From the NCBI GenBank assembly GCA_963790335.1, contig CAWBOB010000002.1:310001-374000 (forward strand): a stretch of DNA of 64,000 bases, given 5' to 3'. This document shows, in pieces, positions 41,892-51,104 of the stretch. This stretch comes from JAOUEA01 sp963790335 (lineage in GTDB: Bacteria; Actinomycetota; UBA4738; HRBIN12). A program made the translations under genes and the position numbers. Position 1 is the stretch's first letter; each line of letters begins with the position of its first letter. Below the pieces are notes generated by a model, which was not told the origin of the DNA, searched no databases, and was given only the letters and a program-made list of their open reading frames with translations.

Positions 41892-43178
41892 TCAGCCGGT
41901 TCTCGCGAAGGCCGCGACGAACATGCCGTCGCTGCCATGACGGTGCGGCCACAGGCGGATGCGATCGGCCGGGCCGTCGGGACCGGCGATGCTCGCAGGC
42001 TGCAGGTCGGGGGCGTGGCGCACGATCGCATCGGCCACCGCATCGGTCTCAGCGCGCGGGAAGGTACAGACCGAGTAGATGAGGCGCCCGCCCGGCGCGA
42101 GCATCGGCGCCACCGCCGACACGATGGCGACCTGGGTGCGAGCGAGCCTGCTCAGTGTTTCCTGCTTGGTGCGCCAGAGCAGCTCCGGACGCCGCCGAGC
42201 CGAGCCGAGCCCGGAGCATGGAGCATCGACGAGGATCCGGTCGAAGGAAGCCTGGAGGGCCGGGGCGGTGGCGTCCTGGGCGAGCACGAGCGCGGGCACC
42301 CCCAGCCGGCGGGTCGTGCGCACGATCATCCCGGCCCGACCGGGGTGCAGGTCGGCCGCCACGACGAGGCCCCCGGGTCCGACCCGTGATGCCGCGTAGA
42401 CGGCCTTGCCGCCGGGCGCCGCGCACGCGTCCAGCACGCGATCTCCCGGTTGCGGGTCGAGCGCTCGAACCACGAACGCCGAGGCCTCGTCCTGCACCGC
42501 GAACCAGCCCCGATCGAAGCCGGGGAGCCGGGAGGGGTCTCCCCCGTCGATCAGGAAGCAGGAAGGATCGAGCGACGAGGGCCGCGGCTCGTGACCGTCG
42601 TCGCGGAGCGCCCGCTCGAACGCCTCAGGCGTGATCGCCGACGTGTTCGTGCGCAGGCACAGGCTCGCGCGGCTCGCCAACGCCGCGGCCGCGGGCCCCA
42701 CCTGTTCGCGCGGGAGCAGGCGCTCGAGCTCGCGCACCGCCCAGGTGGACAGACCCGTGTGCACCGCGAGCCCCGCCGCATCGGCCTGCCCGGGCCACGA
42801 CGGCGGCTCCGAGGCCAAGCGGCGGAGCACGGCGTTGACGAACCCCCGTTCACGGTCGCGCGCGAGACCGACGGTCTCGCCCACCGCGGCGTGTGGCGGG
42901 ATGTCGGTGAACAGCACCTGATACGCCCCCATCCGAAGCACGGTGCGAGCGCTGGGTGACATGCGGGCCACCGGACGGCTCGCGACGCCGTCGAGCGCCC
43001 AGTCGATGGCGGGCAGACGCCTGATCGTGCCGAACGCGAGATCGGTCGCGAACGCGCGGTCGCGCTCGTCCAAGCGAGAGCGGCCGAGCGCACCCGGGAT
43101 CACGATCGTCGAGTAGCCACCCTCGTCGGTCACGCGGCGGATCGCCTCGAGCGCCACCGTTCGCGCGGTCTGTTTCAC
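41892..43178 (-). CDS. rsmB: 16S rRNA (cytosine-967-C5)-methyltransferase
   Basis: A 428-residue Sun/RsmB/Fmu protein. An N-terminal NusB-like helical domain (ARTVALEAIRRVTDEGGYS to HAAVGETVGLARDRERGFVN) precedes the methyltransferase with DACAAPGGKAVYAASR (SAM site), the motif IV cysteine in DAPCSGLGSARRRPELLW, and the catalytic cysteine in YSVCTFPRAE. GTG 43178 overlaps the fmt stop as GTGA. Confidence 0.96.
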   Translation of the reverse strand: MKQTARTVALEAIRRVTDEGGYSTIVIPGALGRSRLDERDRAFATDLAFGTIRRLPAIDWALDGVASRPVARMSPSARTVLRMGAYQVLFTDIPPHAAVGETVGLARDRERGFVNAVLRRLASEPPSWPGQADAAGLAVHTGLSTWAVRELERLLPREQVGPAAAALASRASLCLRTNTSAITPEAFERALRDDGHEPRPSSLDPSCFLIDGGDPSRLPGFDRGWFAVQDEASAFVVRALDPQPGDRVLDACAAPGGKAVYAASRVGPGGLVVAADLHPGRAGMIVRTTRRLGVPALVLAQDATAPALQASFDRILVDAPCSGLGSARRRPELLWRTKQETLSRLARTQVAIVSAVAPMLAPGGRLIYSVCTFPRAETDAVADAIVRHAPDLQPASIAGPDGPADRIRLWPHRHGSDGMFVAAFARTG

Positions 43179-44141
43179 GTGAGCCGATCCCCGCGCTCGA
43201 GGCGCGCCCCGCGAGCCCAGTCGGCGCCGGACATGCGAGCCCGCCCGGCCTGGGAGACCTCGAGCAGCGCCACCCGGTCTGAACCGTCGTGCGCGTGCAC
43301 CGTCGGTGTGCCGTCGGCCGCGACCGCCAGCATGCCCGGCTCGAGACGACCGCCGGGCTCCCCGCCCGGCAGGGCGGGTCGTACCTGAGCCCGGAGGATC
43401 TTGAGCGCGGCGCCGCGGAACGTCGTCGTCGCGCCGGGCGCCGGAGCGAACGCCCGCACCCGCCGCACGATGCGGTCGGCCGGCTCGCGCCACTCGATCG
43501 CGCGTTCCGCTGCAGCGAGCTTGGCGGCGTAGGTGACGCCGGCTCCAGGTTGCGCGGTCGGAGCGGCGGTCCCCGCTCCCAGCTCGGAGAGGCAGGCGGT
43601 CACCATGGGACCACCCAGCTCGGCGAGACGCGCGCCCAGGCTTCCTGCATCGTCGTCGTCGCGGATCGGCTCGGCCCGAGTCGCGAGCACCGGCCCGGTG
43701 TCGAGCCCCTCGTCGAGGAGCATCACGCTCACACCGGTCCCGTCGTCGCCCTCGAGGATCGCCCGTTGCACGGGCGCGGCCCCACGCCACCTGGGGAGCA
43801 GCGAGAAGTGCAGGTTCACGCTTCCGAGCCTCGGGATCGCCAGGACGTCGGCCGGCAGGATGTGCCCGTACGCGACGATCACGAGCACGTCGGGACGCAA
43901 GCGCTCGATCGCCTCACGGCCTGTCGCCTTCCCGCACGCCTTCGACCTCGAGCACGTCGAGGTGCAGACGCACCGCGGCCTCGGCCACGGCGGTCGGCCG
44001 GCGCCGCGCGCCGCGGCCGGCAGGGCGGGCCGGGTTGGTGATCACCGAGGCGACCTGCACGTCGGGAGCCTCCGCGAGGTCGTCGAGGGTCGGCACCGAC
44101 CACGGGTGGTTGCCGAGGAAGACCGCGCGCAGCGCGGTCAC
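43175..44141 (-). CDS. fmt: Methionyl-tRNA formyltransferase, frameshifted
   Basis: Formylates initiator Met-tRNA using 10-formyl-THF. The N-terminal 70 residues (GTG 44141, RAVFLGNHPWSVPTLDDL) are in one frame and end at a TGA near 43919. After removal of one base near 43930 the chain continues REAIERLRPDVLVIVAYGHILP, then the active-site SVNLHFSLLPRWRGAAPVQRA and TGVSVMLLDEGLDTGPVL. The formyltransferase motif is HxSLLPxxRG-like with Asn-His-Asp retained (N of SVNLH, D of LDTGP). Corrected length 321 residues. It overlaps def and rsmB by 4 bases each. Confidence 0.94.
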
Positions 44142-44666
44142 CGTGCATCCGGACGTTCCGCACCGCGCGAGGGCGGTTCCTCGAGGCCGAGCTCGATGCG
44201 CCGGAGCTGGGCCATGACCGAGCGACGGCCTTCCTCGTCGAGCCGGTCGATGTAGAGCGTGCCGTCGAGGTGATCGGTCTCGTGTTGCAGGATGCGCGCG
44301 AGCAGACCCTCGCCGGTGATCTCGAACGGCTCGCCGTCCAGATCCTGTCCGCGACACGTGACGATCGCGAAGCGGGTCGTCTCGTGGTATGGCCCGGGGA
44401 TGGACAGGCAGCCTTCCTCCTCGACGATCTCGCCCTCGGCGTCGACGAGCACCGGATTCGCCATGAACGACGGGCCGGTCTGCCCGTCGTCGAAGACGAA
44501 GATCCTGCGCGAGACCCCCACCTGCGGGCCGGCGAGCCCGACACCCGGCGCGTCGTACATCGTGGCCACCATGTCGTCGCGGAGGGTGCGGAGGCGTCGA
44601 TCGAAGCTCGACCACAGGTGCGGCGGGCTCACGCAGCACGGGCTCGCCCAGGGTACGGATGCGCAT
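44138..44666 (-). CDS. def: Peptide deformylase, frameshifted
   Basis: Removes the N-formyl group from nascent proteins, thus acting after fmt. The three metal motifs are GVGLAGPQVG, EGCLSIPG (cysteine ligand) and QHETDHLDG (two histidines and catalytic Glu). The first 20 residues (MRIRTLGEPVLREPAAPVVE) lie in another frame; one surplus base near 44608 separates them from FDRRLRTLRDDMVATMYDAP. Corrected length 175 residues. ATG 44666 is used; GTG 44672 is an alternative. Confidence 0.95.
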
Positions 44667-44711
44667 GATCACGGGTCGGGCGCTCCAAGGTCTCGGGTCA
44701 TGTGGCCGGCG

Positions 44712-46517
44712 CTACAGGTGCGGTTCCGCCTCGACCCGGGTCACGACGTCGCGACGGGCGAGCTCGCGCGCCGCCCGCCCGAACGCCGGCACGGCACGCG
44801 GCTCGAGCGCGAGCAAGCATATCGTCTGTCCCTCGTCCGACGAGACGAGCATCGTGATCGGGTCGAGCGCGCCGAGCTCGTGCTCGAGATCGGCACCGCC
44901 GGCGACGCGGAACACCGCGGAGCCCACCGGGAAGCCCGCCTCGGCGCGCCGTCGACGTTCCTCGCGATGGAACCTCGCAGGGTCGCCCTGCACCAGCGAC
45001 TGCACCGCCGCGTCGTTGGCGTGCAGGGACTGCACGATCGCGCGACCACCCGGGCGAGCCCAGGCGACCACCTCGGTCCAGGTCGTGAAGGCGCGCTCGC
45101 GCGCGGTGAGCCCGGGGCGGCGGCCGGCGAGATCGGCATCGAGGATCGCCACGAGATCGAGTCCGCCGGCGCCGAGCTCGTGCACGTCGTCCGGACCTCC
45201 GATCAGCACCTCGCCGTCGCCCGGCAGCCTCGGCGGGTCACCGGGTGCCAGCCTCTGCACCCGGGCGTGCGCGACGCGCGACACCCATTCCTGCACCCGC
45301 TCCCGCCCGCCGCGCCGCAGGCCGAACTCGCTCGCGCCGCACGCCCGGCATCGCCCTGGTGCCTCGCACACCACGCACCGCACCACGCCCTCGGTCGACC
45401 GCAGCGCTCCGCCGCACGAGGCGCATGCCGCGGGATGGCCGCACGCGCGGCACAAGGCGGCGATGCCGTAGCCGGGAAGGGGTGAGAACACGAAAGCGCG
45501 CGACGTGGCGCCGAGCGCTCGCACGAGCCTCGGAGCGCGCCCCTCGGGGCCCGGGGCGACGATCTCCACCGGCACCCAGCTGCGCCGCTGCGGCGACACG
45601 GTCGGGAGCGAGAGCGCCGCGGTCTCCGACGAGGGCGCGAGCGCGCTCAGCACGACGGTGGCAGGCTCGATCGCGGCGCGCGCCAACGCCACATCGCGCG
45701 CGTGGTAGTACGGCGCGCGCTCCTCGCGCAACGCAGCGTGCGACTCCCGCGAGACCACGATGAGACCGAGATCGGGCATCGGCGTGAACACGCTCGGCCG
45801 CGTGCCGACGACCACGTCGTATCGGCCCGCCTGCGCGTCGAGCCACATGCGGACGCGGGCGCGCTTGGACCCACCCAGCAGCAGGGCCGCACGGTCGCCG
45901 AACGCGGCAGCGACCGCGAGCGCCGTGGCCGGCACCGGAGCCGCCTCGGGCACGACGACGAGCGCCCGGCGCCCCGACGCGACGCACGCGGCGACCGCCT
46001 CGACGGTCGCCGCGGCCTCGTGCTCGGGCACGGGCCGCAGGGCCCAGGCACCGCCGCTTCCCTGCCCGATGTCGTGGAGCAGGTCGTTCCCGTTGCGGTG
46101 CCGATCGAGCACGGACTCGACGACCGGCGGCGGGCGTACCTCGCGGAAGCCGGCCGCACGCTCCGGACCCTCCTCACCCGCGACCCGTGGAGGCGTCGCC
46201 CGAGCGAGCACCGCGGCCAACGGAGCGACGTAGCGCTCGCTCACCCATCGGCAGAGCTCGAGGCCGGCCTCGTCGAACCAACGGACCGGCGAGACGACGG
46301 AGCGAACGGCGAGCACCCGCGCCGGCACGTCGTCGGTCGGCCCGAGGATCCACGCGCGCACCGACCGGCCGTGGAACGGAACCTTCACGAGCGACCCGAC
46401 CCCGGCGCCGAGCTCGTCGTCGAGCTCGTAGGTGAACGGGCGATCGAGACTCAGCAGGGGACGGTCGACGCAGATCGACACCGGACCGCGCAGTGGCTCG
46501 GTCGGCGGGCTCGCCAT
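44712..46517 (-). CDS. priA: PriA-like primosomal protein N', helicase motifs lost
   Basis: A 601-residue PriA homologue. The 3'-DNA-binding domain at the N-terminus (CVDRPLLSLDRPFTYEL, VKVPFHGRSVRAWI) and the Zn-binding cluster (CRACGHPAACASCGG to CVVCEAPGRCRACG, eight cysteines) are present. No Walker A GSGKT is seen where it should be (around CVASGRRALVVVPE) and the DEEH box is RESH (VVSRESHAALREE). This matches actinobacterial PriA proteins, which lack ATPase residues. It probably acts as a replication restart scaffold without helicase activity. Starts 25 bases after metK. Confidence 0.92.
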   Translation of the reverse strand: MASPPTEPLRGPVSICVDRPLLSLDRPFTYELDDELGAGVGSLVKVPFHGRSVRAWILGPTDDVPARVLAVRSVVSPVRWFDEAGLELCRWVSERYVAPLAAVLARATPPRVAGEEGPERAAGFREVRPPPVVESVLDRHRNGNDLLHDIGQGSGGAWALRPVPEHEAAATVEAVAACVASGRRALVVVPEAAPVPATALAVAAAFGDRAALLLGGSKRARVRMWLDAQAGRYDVVVGTRPSVFTPMPDLGLIVVSRESHAALREERAPYYHARDVALARAAIEPATVVLSALAPSSETAALSLPTVSPQRRSWVPVEIVAPGPEGRAPRLVRALGATSRAFVFSPLPGYGIAALCRACGHPAACASCGGALRSTEGVVRCVVCEAPGRCRACGASEFGLRRGGRERVQEWVSRVAHARVQRLAPGDPPRLPGDGEVLIGGPDDVHELGAGGLDLVAILDADLAGRRPGLTARERAFTTWTEVVAWARPGGRAIVQSLHANDAAVQSLVQGDPARFHREERRRRAEAGFPVGSAVFRVAGGADLEHELGALDPITMLVSSDEGQTICLLALEPRAVPAFGRAARELARRDVVTRVEAEPHL

Positions 46518-46542
46518 CGTGGCGGGCGGCGGCGCGTACGCC

Positions 46543-47736
46543 CTAGCCGACAGCGGCGCGGAGATCGTCGGCGCGGTCGGTCCCCTCCCAGGGGAACTCC
46601 TTGCGACCGAAATGGCCGTAAGCCGCGGTCTCACGGTAGATCGGGCGAGCCAGGTCGAGATCGCGGATGATGGCCGCCGGCCGGAGATCGAAGACCTCCC
46701 AGATCGCCGCTCGCATCCGCTCCGGGTCGGCCTGCTCGGTGCCGAAGGTGTCGAGCATGAGGCTCACCGGATGCGCCGTGCCGATCGCGTAGGCGATCTG
46801 CAGGAGCGCCCGCTCGGCGAGCCCGGCCGCGACGACGTTCTTCGCGACGAAGCGCGCCATGTAGGCCCCCGACCGATCGACCTTCGTGGGATCCTTGCCG
46901 CTGAAGGCGCCCCCGCCGTGCGGCGCGTAGCCGCCATAGGTGTCGACGATGATCTTCCGACCCGTCAGCCCCGTGTCGGCCTTGGGCCCTCCGATCTCGA
47001 ATCGCCCGGTGGGGTTGACGAGGACCCGCACCCCGGCGGCGTCGAGCTCGGGGAACTCGCGGAGCACGGGGTCGATCACCTCGGCCTCGATGTCGGGCTT
47101 CAGCAGCGTGTCGACGTCGACCTCCTCGCGGTGCTGCGCGCTGATCAGCACGGTGTCGACGCGAACCGGGCGAGCTCCGTCGTACTCGATCGACACCTGG
47201 CTCTTGCCGTCGGGCCGCAGGTAGGGAACGACGCCGGCCTTGCGCACGTCGGCGAGACGCTTGGACAGACGATGCGCGAGCGCGATGGGCAGCGGCATGA
47301 GCTCGTCGGTCTCGCGACATGCGAAGCCGAACATCATGCCCTGGTCGCCGGCGCCGAGCTGATCGAGCGGATCGCCGGAGTGTTCGGCCCGATGCTCGAG
47401 CGCGTCGTCGACCCCGCGAGCGATATCGGGAGACTGCTCCTGGATCGCCGTCATCACGCCGCAGGTCTCTCCGTCGAGGCCGAACCTGGCGTCGGTGTAG
47501 CCAACGTCGGTGATCGTGTCGCGCACGATCGAAGGCACGTCGACCCAGCCATCGGCGAGCGTGATCTCGCCGCTGACGAAGACCAGCCCGGTCGTGACGA
47601 GCGTCTCGCAGGCGACCCGACTCTGCGGATCCTCGGCCAGGAACGCGTCGAGGATGGAGTCGGAGATCTGGTCGGCGAGCTTGTCGGGGTGACCCTCGGT
47701 GACGGATTCCGACGAGAACAACGAGGGCTGGCTCAT
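46543..47736 (-). CDS. metK: S-adenosylmethionine synthase
   Basis: Makes SAM from ATP and methionine; 397 residues as usual. Signatures are SVTEGHPDKLADQISD, GAGDQGMMFGFA (ATP site) and the P-loop-like GGGAFSGKDPTKVDRSGAYMAR. The frame is undamaged. It supplies SAM for the methyltransferases in this window (tlyA, rsmB, the SpoU protein). Confidence 0.98.
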   Translation of the reverse strand: MSQPSLFSSESVTEGHPDKLADQISDSILDAFLAEDPQSRVACETLVTTGLVFVSGEITLADGWVDVPSIVRDTITDVGYTDARFGLDGETCGVMTAIQEQSPDIARGVDDALEHRAEHSGDPLDQLGAGDQGMMFGFACRETDELMPLPIALAHRLSKRLADVRKAGVVPYLRPDGKSQVSIEYDGARPVRVDTVLISAQHREEVDVDTLLKPDIEAEVIDPVLREFPELDAAGVRVLVNPTGRFEIGGPKADTGLTGRKIIVDTYGGYAPHGGGAFSGKDPTKVDRSGAYMARFVAKNVVAAGLAERALLQIAYAIGTAHPVSLMLDTFGTEQADPERMRAAIWEVFDLRPAAIIRDLDLARPIYRETAAYGHFGRKEFPWEGTDRADDLRAAVG

Positions 47737-47771
47737 GATGGGCGGAGTCTAGCCCCCGCGTCCGACGCTCG

Positions 47772-49016
47772 TCAGGACCCGCTCGGCCGGGGGTCGGAAC
47801 CCTCGGTTGCGAGCGGGGGCAGGTGTGCAACGATGCGGTCCACCAGCGCCGCCGCGAGGTCGGTCTTGGCCCACTCTCGGATGGCCACGTCGTCGCCCGC
47901 GGTGTCGAGGATGGCGGCGTGGTTGCGCTCCGAGCCGAACCCCGTGCCCGGTTTCCCCACCTCGTTGGCGATCAGCAGGTCGACCCCTTTGCGTTCGAGC
48001 TTGGCGCGTCCGGCAGCCTCGATGTCGGTGGTCTCGGCGGCGAACCCGACCAGCACCTGACCCGGTCGCCGGGTCTCACCGAGCTCGCGCAGGATGTCGG
48101 GGGTCGGCTCCAGCACGAGATCGGGCGCACCCTCGTGCTTCTTGAGCTTGCTCGTCGCGGCTCGCTTCGGACGGAAATCGGCCACCGCCGCCGCCATCAC
48201 GATCACGTCGGCGTGCGCGGCCTCGGCGAGCACCGCCGAGCGCATCTGCTCGGCGGTGGTGACGGCCGTGACCGCGAGCCCGGGGGGCGGGGAGGCCGTC
48301 GCGGGCCCGAGCACCAATCGCACGTCGGCGCCGCGGCGTGCCGCCTCGTGGGCGATCGCGATGCCCATCGTGCCGCTCGAGTGGTTGCCGATGAACCGCA
48401 CCGGGTCGATCGCTTCGTGGGTGGGGCCCGCGGTGACCACGACGATGCGCCCGTCGAGGCTGCCACGGCCGGCGGCTCCGCCCGCCGTGAGGGCCGCCCG
48501 GACCGCGTCGGCGATGTCATCGGGCTCGGCCATGCGCCCCACGCCCTCGTCGCCGTGCGCGAGCGGACCCGTCGCCGGACCGACGAAGCGCACGCCACGC
48601 TCGCGCAGCGTCGCCACCGTGGCTCGGGTGGCCGGGTGCTCCCACATGCCGGTATGCATCGCCGGGGCGACCAGCACCGGCCCCCTGAACTCGAGCAAGG
48701 TCGAGCTCAGCAGGTCGTCGGCAAGCCCGGAGGCGAGCTTGGCGAGCAGGTTCGCCGTCGCCGGGGCGACGACGACGAGCTCCGCTTCGTGGGCGAGCCG
48801 CACGTGCAGGACCTCACCAGGCCGCTCCCACAGCGACGTGTGCACGGGACGGCCCGTGAGTGCGGCGAACGTGTCGGCGCCGACGAACCGCGTGGCCGCC
48901 TCGGTCATGATCGCGGTGACCTGCATGTCGTCTGCGGTGAGCAGACGGGCGAGGTGGGCCGCCTTGTACGCCGCGATGCCGCCGGTCACACCGAGCAGCA
49001 CGCGGCGCGACGGCAT
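47772..49016 (-). CDS. coaBC: Phosphopantothenoylcysteine decarboxylase / synthetase
   Basis: Bifunctional coenzyme A biosynthesis enzyme, 414 residues. CoaC domain (1-185): VTGGIAAYKAAHLARLL, the flavin-binding VVAPATANLLAKLASGLADD and the PAMHTGMW motif, where other families have PAMN. CoaB domain (195-410): VVTAGPTHEAIDPVRFIGNHSSG, AAVADFRPK and LIANEVG. It lies 36 bases before metK and 2 bases after rpoZ. Confidence 0.97.
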   Translation of the reverse strand: MPSRRVLLGVTGGIAAYKAAHLARLLTADDMQVTAIMTEAATRFVGADTFAALTGRPVHTSLWERPGEVLHVRLAHEAELVVVAPATANLLAKLASGLADDLLSSTLLEFRGPVLVAPAMHTGMWEHPATRATVATLRERGVRFVGPATGPLAHGDEGVGRMAEPDDIADAVRAALTAGGAAGRGSLDGRIVVVTAGPTHEAIDPVRFIGNHSSGTMGIAIAHEAARRGADVRLVLGPATASPPPGLAVTAVTTAEQMRSAVLAEAAHADVIVMAAAVADFRPKRAATSKLKKHEGAPDLVLEPTPDILRELGETRRPGQVLVGFAAETTDIEAAGRAKLERKGVDLLIANEVGKPGTGFGSERNHAAILDTAGDDVAIREWAKTDLAAALVDRIVAHLPPLATEGSDPRPSGS

Positions 49017-49018
49017 GG

Positions 49019-49267
49019 CTACTCGGCCTCGGCGGGTTCCTCGTGACGTTCGTAGCCCACCTTGCCCTCGGCGATCTCCTCGAGGGCGATGGAGAGCGGC
49101 TTGTTGCTGAAGCCGCTCTCGACGAGGGGCGGCACGAACTCGCCGCGGCCCTCGCCGAGCTGGTTGTAGTAGCTGTTGATCTCGCGGGCGCGCTTGGCCG
49201 ACAGGATCACGAGCGAGTACTTGGAGTCGACGGCGGCGAGCAGGTCGTCGATCTTGGGTTCGATCAT
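49019..49267 (-). CDS. rpoZ: DNA-directed RNA polymerase subunit omega
   Basis: An 82-residue omega subunit with IDDLLAAVDSKYSLVILSAKRAREIN and the C-terminal PLSIALEEIAEGKV. It assists assembly of the beta' subunit. ATG 49267 overlaps the gmk stop as ATGA. Confidence 0.96.
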   Translation of the reverse strand: MIEPKIDDLLAAVDSKYSLVILSAKRAREINSYYNQLGEGRGEFVPPLVESGFSNKPLSIALEEIAEGKVGYERHEEPAEAE

Positions 49268-49950
49268 GCGGAAGGTTCCTCCGTTGGGTCGTGCGCGGCC
49301 GGTCGAGGATCGGACGTGTCGATGGCCTCGGACCGGGCGCGCGAGGCCTCGATGATAGCAGCGACCTGCACCGACGCTCCCTCGAGATCGTCGTTCACGA
49401 CCCGGTGATCGAACAGGTCTCGCTGTGCGAGCTCCCAGTCCGCCTTGGCGAGGCGCTCGGCGATGCCCTCGTCGGAGTCGGTACCCCGCGATCGCAACCG
49501 TCGTTCGAGCTCGCCGCGCGACGGCGGCTCCAGCAGGATCATCACCGCGTCGGGCACCCGCTCGCGTACCCATCGAGCGCCCTCGACATCGATCTCGAGC
49601 ACCACGTCGCGACCGGCCTCACGGTGCAGCTCGACCGGGCCGGCGGGCGTTCCGTACCGATGGCCGTGGAAGACCTCCGCCCACTCGAGCATCTCGCCCT
49701 CGTCGACCATGCGATCGAACCCCGCGTCATCGACGAAGAGGTAGTCGACGCCGTCGGCCTCGCCCGCCCTGGGAGGCCGGGTCGTCGCGCTCACCGACAG
49801 CACGAACCGGTCGGGTACGCGCGCACGAACCGACCGGACCAGCGTTCCCTTGCCGACGCCCGAGGGGCCGGCGATGACGAACAGGAGGCCCCGCCGCTCG
49901 TCGGTACTCGGACCGTCTGTGCTCGGACCGGCCTCGGGAGGAGCGGCCAA
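49264..49950 (-). CDS. gmk: Guanylate kinase
   Basis: Phosphorylates GMP to GDP. 228 residues with the P-loop VIAGPSGVGKGTLVRSV, GMP-binding SATTRPPRAGEADGVDY and LLEPPSRGELERRLRSRGTDSDEGI. It has an N-terminal Pro/Ser-rich leader of about 20 residues and an acidic C-terminal tail. It follows mihF by 10 bases; gmk next to mihF is the usual actinobacterial order. Confidence 0.96.
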   Translation of the reverse strand: MAAPPEAGPSTDGPSTDERRGLLFVIAGPSGVGKGTLVRSVRARVPDRFVLSVSATTRPPRAGEADGVDYLFVDDAGFDRMVDEGEMLEWAEVFHGHRYGTPAGPVELHREAGRDVVLEIDVEGARWVRERVPDAVMILLEPPSRGELERRLRSRGTDSDEGIAERLAKADWELAQRDLFDHRVVNDDLEGASVQVAAIIEASRARSEAIDTSDPRPAAHDPTEEPSA

Positions 49951-49960
49951 GGCGGGGAGG

Positions 49961-50272
49961 CTACTTCGCGAACTTGGCGAGCAGCTGCTCTCGCTGCTTC
50001 GCGCCCAGACCGCGCACCCGGCGCGTCGCGCTGATGTCGAGCTCTTCCATGATCTTGGCGGCGCGGACCTTGCCGACGCCCGGCAGGGAACCCAGGACGA
50101 CCGAGACCTTCATCTTGCCGACGGTGTCGTCGTCACGCTGGAGCACCTGCTGCAGCGAGAGCTTCCCGGACTTGAGCTCGCCCTTCAGCTCCGCGCGCGC
50201 CTTGCGGGCGATCGCCGCCTTCTGCAGGGCGTCGGCGCGTTGTTCGGGGGTCAGCTGCGGTAGAGCCATCAT
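49961..50272 (-). CDS. mihF: Integration host factor, actinobacterial type
   Basis: A 103-residue nucleoid-associated DNA-binding protein unrelated to E. coli IHF. The conserved family sequence is LPQLTPEQRADALQKAA at the start and VVLGSLPGVGKVRAAKIMEELDI with the helix-two-turn-helix, then RRVRGLGAKQREQLL. The ATGATG start at 50272 follows GAAGGAG. The family is nearly confined to Actinomycetota and is a useful taxonomic sign. Confidence 0.96.
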   Translation of the reverse strand: MMALPQLTPEQRADALQKAAIARKARAELKGELKSGKLSLQQVLQRDDDTVGKMKVSVVLGSLPGVGKVRAAKIMEELDISATRRVRGLGAKQREQLLAKFAK

Positions 50273-50332
50273 GCGCTCCTTCGTCGAGTGGAAGAGGTAG
50301 GGGTCGTCGTGCACCCGGGCGAGAACCCGGCG

Positions 50333-50362
50333 AGTATACGCGTGGCCCTCGAACGCCCACAA
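50333..50362 (-). promoter_or_regulatory. Promoter of mihF-gmk-rpoZ-coaBC
   Basis: TTGTGG (50362-50357) and TATACT (50338-50333) on the minus strand, spacer 18. The -10 with trailing CG matches those before infC and ribD. The leader would be about 55 bases. Confidence 0.55.
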
Positions 50363-50420
50363 CGCAGGATGTGCCCGTCGACCTGCGGGTTTCCCGCGTT
50401 CGGCGGGGGTCGAGCCGGCG

Positions 50421-51104
50421 TCAGCGCGAGCCGAGCGCGATGCCCTTGGCGACCGCGGCGGGGTCGGCCGCTTCCGTGATCGGACGGCCCACCACGAGGT
50501 AGTCGGCGCCCGCCTCGAGCGCGGCGGACGGGGTCAGCACGCGAACCTGGTCGTCGCCGTTGGCACCGGCGGGACGGATGCCGGGCACGACGAGACAGAA
50601 ATCGTCACCGCATACCTCTCGGACGGCACGGACGTCGTGGCCCGAGACCACGACGCCGTCGAGGCCGGCTTCCCGTGCTTCGAAGGCGAGCGAGGTGGGC
50701 GAGGCGAGCTCCTCGCCGGCCATCGACGAGAGGACCGTGACGGCGATGACCGCGGGCATCTCGTGGCCGCCCCGGTCGGCCCCGCGTGCGGCTCCCTCGA
50801 GCGCGGCCCGCATCATGGCGTCGCCGCCGAGGGCATGCACGTTCAGCATCGCGACACCGAGCCGTGCGATGTTGGCCGCTGCCCGCTCTACGGTGTTCGG
50901 GATGTCGTGCAGCTTGGCGTCGACGAACACCGGCGCGTGGGCGCCGACGCGTCCGACGATGTCGGGTCCCTGCGCCCAGCAGAGCTCGAGTCCGACCTTC
51001 AGCATGCCCGCGTGGGGCGCGAGAGCGAGTGCCAGCCGCTCGGCCTCGGCGAGGTCGCTGACATCGAGGGCGATCACCAACGGGTTCGGCGGACGTGGGA
51101 TCAC
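50421..51104 (-). CDS. pyrF: Orotidine 5'-phosphate decarboxylase
   Basis: Final step to UMP. 227 residues, TIM barrel; catalytic motif FVDAKLHDIPNTV (D-x-K-x2-D), ALDVSDLAEAERL at the start and VVPGIRPAGANGDDQ (phosphate site). GTG 51104 overlaps the pyrD stop as GTGA. It is the last gene of the pyr operon. Confidence 0.95.
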   Translation of the reverse strand: MIPRPPNPLVIALDVSDLAEAERLALALAPHAGMLKVGLELCWAQGPDIVGRVGAHAPVFVDAKLHDIPNTVERAAANIARLGVAMLNVHALGGDAMMRAALEGAARGADRGGHEMPAVIAVTVLSSMAGEELASPTSLAFEAREAGLDGVVVSGHDVRAVREVCGDDFCLVVPGIRPAGANGDDQVRVLTPSAALEAGADYLVVGRPITEAADPAAVAKGIALGSR

